The notes: generated by a model from the letters alone, not told the origin. 15,821 nt of DNA from Thermoanaerobaculia bacterium (GCA_030150965.1 JASLEW010000757.1:1-15821), one strand, 5' to 3'. Counted from the first letter of the stretch, positions 6,087 through 13,380 are shown. A program made the numbers and translations.

Positions 6087-6264
6087 CCCCGGCCCCCGGC
6101 CCGTGCCGCCAGTAGACGCCGTAGCGCTCGTCGTAGAGCGCGCGGAGCGGCACCAGGGTGAGGTCGCGCTCCTGCCCGGTGTTGAGGAGTTCGAGCGGGC
6201 GGCCGGGCACCCGGATCCAAGCCGCCGGGTCCAGGGAGCGGACGTGGACCGGACTGTCCGGCAT
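6076..6264 (-). CDS. 62-residue ORF resembling the C-terminal end of GH127/DUF1680 proteins; probable gene remnant
   Basis: The product contains DPAAWIRVPGRPLELL, then RDLTLVPLRALYDERYGVYW. From memory, the pattern VTLVP-x-x-R-L-[YHF]-D-E-R-Y-[AG]-V-Y-W closes many DUF1680/GH127 (beta-L-arabinofuranosidase-type) proteins, and the whole ORF aligns with that last subdomain. The catalytic part is absent: upstream in this frame is only a shadow of the molybdoenzyme gene. Even so, the ORF has its own ATG with GGGAG (6271-6275) at 6 bases, so it may be translated. It lies 83 bases after the molybdoenzyme stop and overlaps brnA tail to tail. It is either a remnant of a deleted gene or a free-standing small domain. 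Confidence 0.5.
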   Translation of the reverse strand: MPDSPVHVRSLDPAAWIRVPGRPLELLNTGQERDLTLVPLRALYDERYGVYWRHGPGAGVSG

Positions 6265-6347
6265 AGCGGCCTCCCTTCCTGCTCGTCGCCTGGCATCGCC
6301 GGCCGGCGACGGCACCGCGGCCACGGCGCCGCGGCGCGGGGCCGCGC

Positions 6348-7070
6348 TCAGATGCCGCCGAACCAGGGGTAGCCCTGGTCCTCCCAGTAGCCTCCCGGGC
6401 GCTCGGCGGTGAAGGTGATGGCGCTCAGGTACTTGGTGAGCTTGTAGCCGAGCTTCACCGGCGAGTAGAGGCGCACCGGTCCGCCGTGGTCGGCGCCCAG
6501 CGGGCGGTCGTTCCAGCCGTAGGCCAGGATGGTCTGCGGGTGCATGGCGCTCGCCAGGTCCCAGCCGTTGGAGTAGCCGTCGTCGAAGGTCTCGAACCTC
6601 AGGTACCGCGCCGCCGCGGCCGGCTGCGCCATGGCGATGACGCTGGCGAGCGGTGCGCCGGTCCAGGTGGCGATGGCCGTCCACCCCTCCACGCAGTGGT
6701 GCTTGACCGTGTAGGTGACCCGCGGCAGGGCCTGGATCATGTCGAGGGACAGCGACAGCGGGTTCTTCACCAATCCGCCCACCTCCAGCTCCCAGGCGTC
6801 GGGGTCGTCGGGGGTCGGCAGCGGATGGCTCAGCGAGTAGGTCGGGAAGTCGCGCGGCGCCGTGCGCCGGGACACCGCGTACTGCGGCGCCAGGTGGCGC
6901 GAGGAGAGGAAGACGTGCTCGCCCACCCAGTCGTTGACCCGCGAGAACGCCCGCAGCTTGGGGCCCAGGTGCGGTCCGCCGTCCCAGCCGCAGGCGGCCG
7001 CGAGGGAGGCGGGTGCGGCCAGGAGGCCGAGCCGGAACAGGTCACGGCGTGAAAGACGCGAGCTACTCAT
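6348..7070 (-). CDS. Tat-exported molybdopterin-dependent oxidoreductase (sulfite oxidase fold)
   Basis: This 240-residue protein has a twin-arginine signal (SRRDLFRLGLLAAPASLAAAC, residues 7-27), so it should fold around its molybdenum cofactor in the cytoplasm and act outside the inner membrane. Cleavage near AAA-C27 is likely, with possible lipidation of C27 although the lipobox is weak. The sulfite-oxidase domain follows: WELEVGGLVKNPLSLSL (93-109), then the molybdenum-ligand region VKHHCVEGWTAIATWTG with C126 as ligand, and DHGGPVRLYSPVKLGYK. It is shorter than E. coli MsrP (YedY) and has no separate dimerisation domain. Its start overlaps the cytochrome b gene by 8 bases, so the cytochrome is its likely electron partner. 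The substrate is unknown; sulfite and methionine sulfoxide are family precedents. Confidence 0.88.
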   Translation of the reverse strand: MSSSRLSRRDLFRLGLLAAPASLAAACGWDGGPHLGPKLRAFSRVNDWVGEHVFLSSRHLAPQYAVSRRTAPRDFPTYSLSHPLPTPDDPDAWELEVGGLVKNPLSLSLDMIQALPRVTYTVKHHCVEGWTAIATWTGAPLASVIAMAQPAAAARYLRFETFDDGYSNGWDLASAMHPQTILAYGWNDRPLGADHGGPVRLYSPVKLGYKLTKYLSAITFTAERPGGYWEDQGYPWFGGI

Positions 7071-8040
7071 GGCTCGGGAACCTCCCGCGGTACCAGCCGG
7101 TGATCATGGCGCGCAGCGACGCCGGGTCCACGACAAACACCAGCGTCACATGCACCAGGGTGAAGGCGAGGAACACGAACACCGCCCAGAAGTGCCAGTA
7201 CCGGGCCAGCTCGTAACCGCCGAAGAGGCGGGTCAGCCAGGGCAGCTGGTCCGGCTTGTAGATGGCGAAGCCGCTCAGGACGGACACCGCGGCGAGCAGG
7301 ATGATGAAGTTGTAGGCCGCCTTCTGCAGGGCGTTGTGCTTGCCCTGCGGCGGATGGTCCTTGCGCAGGCGCAGGTAGTAGAGCTGCATCTGCACGGCGC
7401 GCGGCACGTCGCGCGGCCGGAAGAGGAGCGACCGCCACTCGCCGGAGAGGACCAGGTAGAGCAGGTAGGCGAGCCCGCCGAGCACGAACGGCCAGGCCAG
7501 GAAGAAGTGCCAGTTGAGCGCGCCGGCCAGCCAGCCGCCGAGCGTCGCCCAATTCGGGAACGTCTTGCCGGTCCAGGGGTTGGGGTAGAACGGCCCACCG
7601 CGCGGACCGAAGTAGCGGTACGCCGCGTAGATCTGCAGGCCGCTCGCGATCATCCCCGCCAGCAGCACGGCGTTGACCCAGTGGGTGACCCGCACCAGCC
7701 AGTGGTGGCGGTGCACCAGCGGACGCCGGCCGCTCGGCGACTCCACGCCGACCGATCCATCCGCCTCGCTGCCCGCGGCGGCGGCGTCCCCTCTGCTTGC
7801 CGTGACCGCCGCCAAGCCGGCGACGCCGGCGCCTTCACCTGGCTCCTCCGTCCCCCCCGCGACCACCGGGGCGGTATGGGCGGCGGCCACCGGGGCCGTC
7901 GAAACCCGCTGAGTGGTCGGAGCCGTCGGAGTCATCGGAGCCGTCCGCGACGCGGCGTCAGCCGACATGGCCTCATCCGCCCCAGCGGCCCGGCTGGGCT
8001 CCGCCGGCAGATCGTCTCGATCGCTATCGCCTGTCGTCAT
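7063..8040 (-). CDS. Cytochrome b561-like four-helix membrane protein, partner of the molybdoenzyme
   Basis: The product has 325 residues. Residues 1-105 are low-complexity and Ala/Thr/Pro/Gly-rich, and the membrane part starts at RRPLVHRHHWLVRVTHW. I place four helices near 115-139, 176-198, 240-261 and 282-304. Candidate heme b ligands are H120, H178, H283 and H297. The family passes electrons between the quinone pool and a periplasmic enzyme, here probably the molybdoenzyme whose gene overlaps its stop by 8 bases. The start is fixed by GGAGG (8045-8049) 4 bases before the ATG, so the long extension is probably translated. With no signal peptide, the extension would be expected on the cytoplasmic side. 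Bases 8041-8159 upstream show no convincing promoter. Confidence 0.85.
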   Translation of the reverse strand: MTTGDSDRDDLPAEPSRAAGADEAMSADAASRTAPMTPTAPTTQRVSTAPVAAAHTAPVVAGGTEEPGEGAGVAGLAAVTASRGDAAAAGSEADGSVGVESPSGRRPLVHRHHWLVRVTHWVNAVLLAGMIASGLQIYAAYRYFGPRGGPFYPNPWTGKTFPNWATLGGWLAGALNWHFFLAWPFVLGGLAYLLYLVLSGEWRSLLFRPRDVPRAVQMQLYYLRLRKDHPPQGKHNALQKAAYNFIILLAAVSVLSGFAIYKPDQLPWLTRLFGGYELARYWHFWAVFVFLAFTLVHVTLVFVVDPASLRAMITGWYRGRFPSHE

Positions 8041-8044
8041 CGCA

Positions 8045-8049
8045 CCTCC
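8045..8049 (-). promoter_or_regulatory. Shine-Dalgarno site that fixes the cytochrome b start
   Basis: On the minus strand TGGAGGTGCG runs straight into the ATG at 8040. It matters because without it the first 105 low-complexity residues of the cytochrome would look like an annotation artefact. Confidence 0.7.
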
Positions 8050-8159
8050 ACACAGACCCCGCCGCCATCCTCCACCATCGGCCTACCCTCCCACACCCGC
8101 GGAAGTCTACGCCGCTGCCCTGTGGTTCGGTTCATCGGGCGGCGGCGAGGCGGCGCCGG

Positions 8160-8966
8160 TCACCCGTCGCGGGCCGGCTCCTGGAAGACGCGGCCGTCGT
8201 CGAGACGCAGGGCGGTCAGGCACTTCCCCCACACGCAGCCGGTGTCCAGGGCGGCGAGCCCGGGGGCGAGGTGCAGGCCGAGCGCCGCCCAGTGGCCGAA
8301 GACGATCTGCTCCGCCGCGCTGCGCCGCCCCGGCGCCGCAAACCACGGCACGCATCCCGGCGGCAGGTCGGCGGGCGGCCCGCTCCAGTCCTCGCACATG
8401 GCGCCGGCGGCATCGAGCGCACGCAGGCTGGTCATGCCGGCCAGGGTCACCCGCGCCCGCGCCCGGCCGGTCAGGCGTCCGCTCCAACGCTCGGCGCGGC
8501 GGGCGGTTGCCAGGCGCAGCAGGCGGTCGCCGGCGGGTGCGCGCAGCCGCACCTCGGTCGCGCGCGCCAGCCGCTCGGCCTGCTCGACGCTCCAGCGCGG
8601 GAAGAGCCCGGCGTGCACCAGCACCGTGTCGCCGTCGCGGTGCAGCAGCGGACGCCGGCGCAGCCAGGCGAGCAGCTCCGCGCAGTCGGGCGCCGCCAGC
8701 ACCTCGTCGAGGGTGTCGCGCCGCTTGCGCTCGGCAACCCCGGCGGCGCGGGCCAGAAGGTGGAGGTCGTGATTGCCCAGCACCGCCACCAGCGAGTCGC
8801 CCATCCCGGCCGCCCAGCGCAGCACGTCGAGCGACCGCGGCCCGCGGTTCACCAGGTCGCCGACCAGCCACAGGCGGTCGCTGCCGGCGGCGAAGCCGAG
8901 CCGCGCCAGCAGCGCCTGGAGCGTGGCGAAGCAGCCGTGGATGTCGCCGATCGCATAGGTCGCCAT
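8160..8966 (-). CDS. apaH: Symmetrical bis(5'-nucleosyl)-tetraphosphatase (ApaH)
   Basis: This 268-residue cytosolic metallophosphatase splits Ap4A into two ADP. The metal motifs are all present: GDIHGC (7-12), GDLVNRGP (36-43), GNHDLHLL (64-71), and a histidine in VHAG (H118). The ApaH-specific parts also match E. coli ApaH: LLAWLRRRPLL, FGHWAALG and LDTGCVWGKCLTALRL near the C-terminus. I chose the ATG at 8966 because family members begin MATY-x-IGD; a TTG at 8975 would add three residues. No clear Shine-Dalgarno sequence precedes either. It is probably transcribed alone or reads into the cytochrome b gene 119 bases downstream. It stands apart in function from its neighbours. Confidence 0.93.
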   Translation of the reverse strand: MATYAIGDIHGCFATLQALLARLGFAAGSDRLWLVGDLVNRGPRSLDVLRWAAGMGDSLVAVLGNHDLHLLARAAGVAERKRRDTLDEVLAAPDCAELLAWLRRRPLLHRDGDTVLVHAGLFPRWSVEQAERLARATEVRLRAPAGDRLLRLATARRAERWSGRLTGRARARVTLAGMTSLRALDAAGAMCEDWSGPPADLPPGCVPWFAAPGRRSAAEQIVFGHWAALGLHLAPGLAALDTGCVWGKCLTALRLDDGRVFQEPARDG

Positions 8967-9095
8967 GGCCGCCAAAGATCTCGCGACGGGCGCGCCGAGG
9001 CAAGCGGAAAGGGAATGCCGAGCAGGAGGGGAAGCGGCAGCCGGGAAGGCAGGAGGGATGGCGCCGGCGAGGTCCGGAGCGGCGCCGGGGGAACC

Positions 9096-9129
9096 CTCCC
9101 CCTCCCGCGGCGGTGCGCGGGAGGGGGAG
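9096..9129 (-). terminator. Perfect 14-bp hairpin after the propeller gene
   Basis: CTCCCCCTCCCGCG (9096-9109) pairs without mismatch with CGCGGGAGGGGGAG (9116-9129) around a 6-base loop. It begins 37 bases after the propeller gene stop and ends about 130 bases before apaH. A U-tract is missing, so its use as an intrinsic terminator is inferred from strength and position. The rest of 8967-9166 shows no gene. Confidence 0.55.
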
Positions 9130-9166
9130 TCGAGGCCCCTTCAGGAGCCGGGCGAAGGGCGAGGCG

Positions 9167-11734
9167 TCAGGGCAGGTCCACCCGCCAGGCGCCGCGCCCA
9201 TGGGTGAAGGCGAAGAGCGCGCGGTTGCCCGACGAATCGGCATTGATGACCAGCGCATCCACCACCGAGTCGGGGAAGCCGGTCAGCTCCAGCGCCCAGC
9301 TCTGCCCGCCGTCGGTCGAGACGAAGACGCCCATGTCGGTGCCGGCGTAGAGGTTGGTGGCGTGGGCCGGATCGACCACGATGGTGTTCACCGGCACATC
9401 CGGCAGCGCGCCGGCGCCGCTGCCGTCGATGCCGGTCCAGGTGGCGCCGCCGTCGGCGGTCTTCCACACGTGCGTGCCGCCGAAGGTCGAGTAGGTGGCG
9501 TAGGCCACGTTGGGATCCGCGGGGTCGAAGGCCAGCCAGGACAGGTAGCCGACGCGCGGCTTGACGAACGGCCACACCGTGTTGGGCTTCGCCGAGAGCG
9601 CCGACGAGCTGCGCTGGACGATGCCCTCGACCGTGCCGAAGAGCACGTGGTTGGGATCGGCCGGCGAGCTGGCGAGGGCGCTGATCGCGGAGAACCGCGA
9701 GCCGGCGATCTTGGCGCTGGCGCGCGACCAGTTGGCGGCGGCGTTGTCGGTGCGCCAGAGATAGGCCCCGCCGGTCCACAGGCGATTGGGATCGGTCGGG
9801 TCCATGATGAACGGCGCGATGAACAGGAAGTTGAAGTCCGAGATCCCGCCGACGGCGAAGTTGAAGGTCTTGCCGCCGTCGATCGACTTCTGCAACGACA
9901 GGCCGGTGTTGGTGCCGTAGAGGACGTTGGTGTTCGCGGGGTTGACCGCCACGAAGCCGCCGTCGCCGCCGATCAGCGTCCCCCAGCCGTTGGGCCCGGC
10001 GGAGTCGGTGCCGCCGACCGTGCCGTTGTCCTGGGTGCCGCCGAAGTAGGTGGCGTTGTCGGGGAAGACCGCCCCATCGTAGAACTGGGTGGCGGTGAAG
10101 CCGTTGTTGAGGCCCTGGAAGACGACCTTGCTGAAGACGTCGTTGCACAGCACCTGAAGCGAGCCGTGGCCGATGTCGGCGAGCGAGTTCTGGGTGACGA
10201 AGACGCCGCCGTCGTTGCCCACGTAGAGCGTCTGGTTCTTGTCGCCGTCGTAGCCCGGCGGGAAGGCGAGCGCGTGCTGGTCCGCGTGGTTGTAGGGCGG
10301 ATCCGGCTGCGTCCACCAGTAGGACGCGACGCCGAAGCTCTGCCCGCCGTCGTCGGAGCGGAAGAGGTCGATGCCGCCCACCCAGACGCGGTCCGAGTTG
10401 GTCGGATCCACGGCGATGGTGATGTCGTACCAGCCCTGGGTGATGTAGATGTTGAAGGGGCCGAAGTCGCAAGCGGCGAGCGCCGAGTAGACCGGGTTGT
10501 TGAGCAGCAGGGTGGAGAGCGTGTCACGGCTGGTGTTGAGCACGCGCGGCAGCCAGGTGCCGGCGGCGCCGCCCTGGGTGGAGCGGAAGACGCCCAGAAG
10601 CCCCTGGTTGTAGCCCGAGTGCGGGCCGTTGGCGTTGCTCGCCACCACCGCGTAGATGATGTCGGGATTGGACGGCGCGATCGCCAGGGCGGTGCGGCCC
10701 ATGGCGGGCGTGGTGAACACCAGGTTCCAGGGCGTGCCGGCCACCTGCGCCTGCGCGTTCTGGAAGATGCCGCCCTGGAGGAAGCTGCCGCAGGCCGCGG
10801 TCAGCACGTCGTTGCCCGAGCCGTCGACGCGCAGCGCCAGGTCGAAGCAGCCGAGGAAGGTGTTGGGGGAAAGCAGCTGCTTCCAGCTGCCGCCCACCGG
10901 GTTGTAGCGCCAGACGCCGGTGCCGGTGGCGGCATAGAGGCGGCCGCTCGCCGGGCTCAGCGCCAGCTTGTTGACATAGTAGAAATCGGGGGTGGCGGTC
11001 CCGGACATCTGCGTCCAGGTGGCGCCGGCATCGACCGTCTGGAACACGCCGGCGCCGCGGACCGCGTCGCCGTTGAACGAGCCCTCGCCGGTGCCGGCAT
11101 AGACGACGCTGGAGTTATGGGGGTCCATCACCAGGCTGCCGATCGCCAGGCTGGGCAGGAGGTCGCCCACCGGCGCCCAGGACTGGCCGCCGTCGGTGGT
11201 CTTCCAGATGCCGCCGTCCGCGGTGCCGGCGTAGATCGTCGCCGCATCGTTCGGATCGATCGCCAGCGCCAGGGTGCGGCCGCCGATGTCGCCGGGACCG
11301 AGGTTGGTCCAACCCGAGGCGTCCTGCGGACGCGAGGCCGAGCCTGCCGCGCCGCCCGCGGCCTTCGTAGCCGCCGCCGTGCGGCCGGCGCCGGGTGCGC
11401 TGGTGCCAAGCTCGGCGCGCGACGGCAGGAAGGCCTGGGCCGGGATCGAATGCTGCCGCATCGTCTGCATGTGCTGGCGCGCCTGCTGATAGCGCTCGAC
11501 CGGCAGCACGGTCTCGCCGGGCGGCACGCGCTTGCGGACGAAGAAGGCCTCGGCCTCGGCGGGATGATCGAAGGGGCGGCGGTGCTCGGGCATCCCGGCG
11601 GTCGTGGCCGGCGGCGGGCGGTGCGGCTTGGCGGCGGCCGGCGCGGCCCCCGGAAGCGGTTGGGCGGCAGCCGGCTGCAGGGCCGGCTGCAGGCCACACG
11701 ACAGGAGCAGGGCAACCGCGGAGAGCATTTTCAT
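9167..11734 (-). CDS. Secreted Asp-box (BNR/sialidase-like) beta-propeller protein
   Basis: This 855-residue exported protein begins with a short hydrophobic leader (MKMLSAVALLLSCGLQPALQ). Cleavage is plausible near PAAA-Q25, or at C13 if it is a lipoprotein. Residues 25-140 are Pro/Ala-rich linker with one folded-looking piece. From about 140 to the end there are repeated blades of the type D-P-[ND]-x-IYAGT ... Asp box, with at least seven Asp boxes: KTTDGGQSW (178-186), QTVDAGATW (232-240), RSDDGGQSF, KSIDGGKTF, RTDNAAANW, KTADGGATW and VSTDGGQSW. The C-terminus FTHGRGAWRVDLP is typical of this group. No glycosidase catalytic set is evident, so I would not call it a sialidase. A longer in-frame ORF to 12061 exists, but GGAGGT at 11741-11746 fixes the start at 11734. 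Confidence 0.88.
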   Translation of the reverse strand: MKMLSAVALLLSCGLQPALQPAAAQPLPGAAPAAAKPHRPPPATTAGMPEHRRPFDHPAEAEAFFVRKRVPPGETVLPVERYQQARQHMQTMRQHSIPAQAFLPSRAELGTSAPGAGRTAAATKAAGGAAGSASRPQDASGWTNLGPGDIGGRTLALAIDPNDAATIYAGTADGGIWKTTDGGQSWAPVGDLLPSLAIGSLVMDPHNSSVVYAGTGEGSFNGDAVRGAGVFQTVDAGATWTQMSGTATPDFYYVNKLALSPASGRLYAATGTGVWRYNPVGGSWKQLLSPNTFLGCFDLALRVDGSGNDVLTAACGSFLQGGIFQNAQAQVAGTPWNLVFTTPAMGRTALAIAPSNPDIIYAVVASNANGPHSGYNQGLLGVFRSTQGGAAGTWLPRVLNTSRDTLSTLLLNNPVYSALAACDFGPFNIYITQGWYDITIAVDPTNSDRVWVGGIDLFRSDDGGQSFGVASYWWTQPDPPYNHADQHALAFPPGYDGDKNQTLYVGNDGGVFVTQNSLADIGHGSLQVLCNDVFSKVVFQGLNNGFTATQFYDGAVFPDNATYFGGTQDNGTVGGTDSAGPNGWGTLIGGDGGFVAVNPANTNVLYGTNTGLSLQKSIDGGKTFNFAVGGISDFNFLFIAPFIMDPTDPNRLWTGGAYLWRTDNAAANWSRASAKIAGSRFSAISALASSPADPNHVLFGTVEGIVQRSSSALSAKPNTVWPFVKPRVGYLSWLAFDPADPNVAYATYSTFGGTHVWKTADGGATWTGIDGSGAGALPDVPVNTIVVDPAHATNLYAGTDMGVFVSTDGGQSWALELTGFPDSVVDALVINADSSGNRALFAFTHGRGAWRVDLP

Positions 11735-11740
11735 GGCAGT

Positions 11741-11781
11741 ACCTCCAAATCGGGGTGACAGACTGGCCTTATCATACCCCG
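11741..11781 (-). promoter_or_regulatory. Ribosome binding site and candidate promoter of the propeller gene
   Basis: On the minus strand GGAGGT (11746-11741) sits 6 bases before the ATG. A -10-like TATGAT (11776-11771, five of six matches) lies about 25 bases further up, which gives a leader of roughly 30 bases. No good -35 is visible. CGGGGT (11751-11756) and ACCCCG (11776-11781) form an inverted repeat around this leader. The stretch also separates the propeller gene from a divergent small membrane gene. Confidence 0.45.
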
Positions 11782-11816
11782 AGTCATAGAGATTCGAGGC
11801 GTGGCGGGCCAAGAGG

Positions 11817-12164
11817 GTGGAAAGCGGAGCCGGCGGAGCAGCGATCAGGCGGCTGGTCAGCCTCTGGCTGACCCTGCTCGGAGCGTATTGGCTCACGCGG
11901 GCCGGCGCGTCGGCGCTGCTCTGGGGGCGGGTGGACGGCGGCTTCCCGGCGGCGCTGGAGCTGGCGGTGGTGCCGGCGCTCCAGGCCCTGGCGCTCGGCT
12001 GGGCCACCCGGGAGCAGAAGGAAGGGGAAAGGGAGAGCGGGGCGCTCAGGGCCGGCGCCAAGGTGGAGGAGCGTCGGAGGACGAGGCAGGCCGGGCTGGG
12101 CGGGGCAGGAGCGGCCGGCCCAGCCGGAGAGGCGGACGGGGCGGATGGGGAAGGAAGCGGATAG
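11817..12164 (+). CDS. Possible small two-helix membrane protein
   Basis: I do not recognise this 115-residue ORF. It has two likely membrane segments, near 13-37 (LVSLWLTLLGAYWLTRAGAS) and 43-63 (FPAALELAVVPALQALAL), then a charged, Gly/Ala-rich tail that looks disordered. The GTG at 11817 directly follows AGAGG, which is too close for a good ribosome site, so the start is uncertain. In its favour: it ends 10 bases before the acetyltransferase ATG, as in an operon, and no other gene explains this stretch. It reads away from the propeller gene. Confidence 0.45.
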   Translation: MESGAGGAAIRRLVSLWLTLLGAYWLTRAGASALLWGRVDGGFPAALELAVVPALQALALGWATREQKEGERESGALRAGAKVEERRRTRQAGLGGAGAAGPAGEADGADGEGSG

Positions 12165-12174
12165 CATCGCCGGC

Positions 12175-12654
12175 ATGCCCTACGAACGCCGGCGCGGCGC
12201 CTTCACCGTCACCACCGACCCGGCACGGCTCGACCTCGACGCGGTGCACGCCTTCCTGCGCGGCTCCTATTGGAGCCCGGGCATCCCCCGCGAGGTGCTC
12301 GCCCGCGCCACCGCCAACTCCCTCTGCTTCAGCCTGCTCGAGGAGGCGCGCGGCCAGGTCGGGCTGGCGCGGGTGGTGACCGACCGCGCCACCTTCGCCT
12401 ATCTCTGCGACGTCTACGTGCTGCCCGAGCGCCGCGGCCAGGGCCTCGGCCGCTGGCTGATGCGGTGCGTGATGGAGCACCCGGACCTCGCCGGCCTGCG
12501 GCGCTTCAACCTGGTGACCCGCGACGCCCACGCCCTCTACGCTCCCCTGGGCTTCGCGGCGCTCGCCAACCCCGACCGCCACATGGAGATCGTCCGTCCG
12601 GACATCTACCGCCAGGCGGCGGGAGCCCCGCCACCGCCCACGCCGGACGCCTGA
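12175..12654 (+). CDS. GNAT family N-acetyltransferase
   Basis: This 159-residue protein has a complete GNAT fold. The N-terminus FTVTTDPARLDLDAVHAFL, then SYWSPGIPREVL, matches a common stand-alone GNAT subgroup. The acetyl-CoA site is VYVLPERRGQGLGRWLM (80-96, with the R-x-x-G-x-G/A loop RRGQGLG at 86-92). LVTRDAHALYAPLGF is the C-terminal strand and helix. The substrate cannot be told; small amines or amino groups are usual. I chose the ATG at 12175 because the family begins close to this point; an in-frame ATG at 12145 would add ten residues. AAGGAAG upstream is weak and far. It probably shares a transcript with the small membrane ORF before it. Confidence 0.88.
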   Translation: MPYERRRGAFTVTTDPARLDLDAVHAFLRGSYWSPGIPREVLARATANSLCFSLLEEARGQVGLARVVTDRATFAYLCDVYVLPERRGQGLGRWLMRCVMEHPDLAGLRRFNLVTRDAHALYAPLGFAALANPDRHMEIVRPDIYRQAAGAPPPPTPDA

Positions 12655-12762
12655 GGCCAGGGGCGCGAGGCCGGCCGGCCCGGCGCGGGAGCCGGGCACG
12701 AGCCACCGGCAGCGGTGCGCCGCGAAGCTCCCTTTCCGTCCAAGAGGGTATGGGAGACGACC

Positions 12763-13359
12763 GTGACCGACTCTGCCTCCGCGCGTGCTACCCTCGCTTC
12801 CGTGCCTCGCTCCGCCGCAGCGCCCAGGCTCACCTACGACGACTACCTCGGGTTACCCGATGACGGCAGCCGCCACGAGCTGATCGGTGGCGAGCACTGC
12901 GTGAGCCCGGCCCCGGCGGTGCTGCACCAGCGGGTGCTGGCCCGGCTGATGATCGACCTGGGCGGCTTCGCCGCCCGCACCGGCTGCGGCGAGGTGCTGA
13001 CGGGACCGGTCGACCTCGTGCTGTCGCCCCACGACGTCGTGCAGCCGGACATCCTCTTCTTCGCCCGGGGCAATGAGCCGCGGGAGGAGCGCACGGTCTC
13101 CTACCCGCCCGACCTGGTGATCGAGATCCTCTCTCCGGCGACGCGCTCCCGCGACCGCGGCGCCAAGCGGCGGCTCTACGAGCGTGCCGGCGTGAGGGAG
13201 TACTGGACGATCGACCCCGAGGAGGCCACCGCCACGGTCCACCGCCTGCGGGCCGGCCGCTTTGACCGCGGCACCGAGCTCGCCGCCGCCCACGGCGGCG
13301 CGCTGACCACGCCGCTGGTGCCGGGTTGGAGCCTGCCCCTGGCCGACCTGCGGCGTTAG
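12763..13359 (+). CDS. Uma2 family (DUF820) PD-(D/E)xK nuclease-like protein
   Basis: This 198-residue protein carries the Uma2 core: LTYDDYLGLPDDG (23-35), RHELIGGE (37-44), VVQPDILFF (92-100, D96), PPDLVIEILSPATRSRDRGAK (from 115; E121, K135), and YERAGVREYWTIDPE (139-153). D96, E121 and K135 form the expected PD-(D/E)xK metal and catalytic set. Uma2 proteins are numerous in cyanobacteria and other soil or environmental bacteria, and their cellular targets are mostly unknown. The start is the GTG at 12763 because GGAG (12753-12756) precedes it at 6 bases; the frame extends back to a GTG at 12715 without a ribosome site. The flanks show no transposase or repeats. Confidence 0.9.
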   Translation: MTDSASARATLASVPRSAAAPRLTYDDYLGLPDDGSRHELIGGEHCVSPAPAVLHQRVLARLMIDLGGFAARTGCGEVLTGPVDLVLSPHDVVQPDILFFARGNEPREERTVSYPPDLVIEILSPATRSRDRGAKRRLYERAGVREYWTIDPEEATATVHRLRAGRFDRGTELAAAHGGALTTPLVPGWSLPLADLRR

Positions 13360-13380
13360 CCCGGCGTCCCGGCGCGTGAT

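Noticed and set aside
5342..6264. Mobile genomic island carrying brnTA
   Set aside because: There is no integrase, transposase, tRNA or flanking direct repeat, and base composition returns to normal outside the small AT-rich promoter.
9167..11734. Sialidase or other named glycosidase call for the propeller protein
   Set aside because: Asp boxes alone show the fold, not catalysis; I cannot find the arginine triad and other active-site residues.
7913..11758. A 1281-residue plus-strand ORF
   Set aside because: It is the antisense shadow of the cytochrome b start, apaH and the propeller gene. High G+C removes stop codons, and the translation has no recognisable domain.
11735..12061. N-terminal extension of the propeller protein to 964 residues
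   Set aside because: GGAGGT and a signal peptide place the start at 11734. The extension is Ser/Ala/Pro-rich and lies antisense to another likely gene.
12715..12762. Upstream GTG start for the Uma2 protein
   Set aside because: It has no ribosome site and adds residues unlike the family, whereas the GTG at 12763 has GGAG at 6 bases.
12763..13359. Uma2 as part of a new defence or transposon system
   Set aside because: No transposase, inverted ends or defence genes lie next to it; stand-alone Uma2 genes are common.
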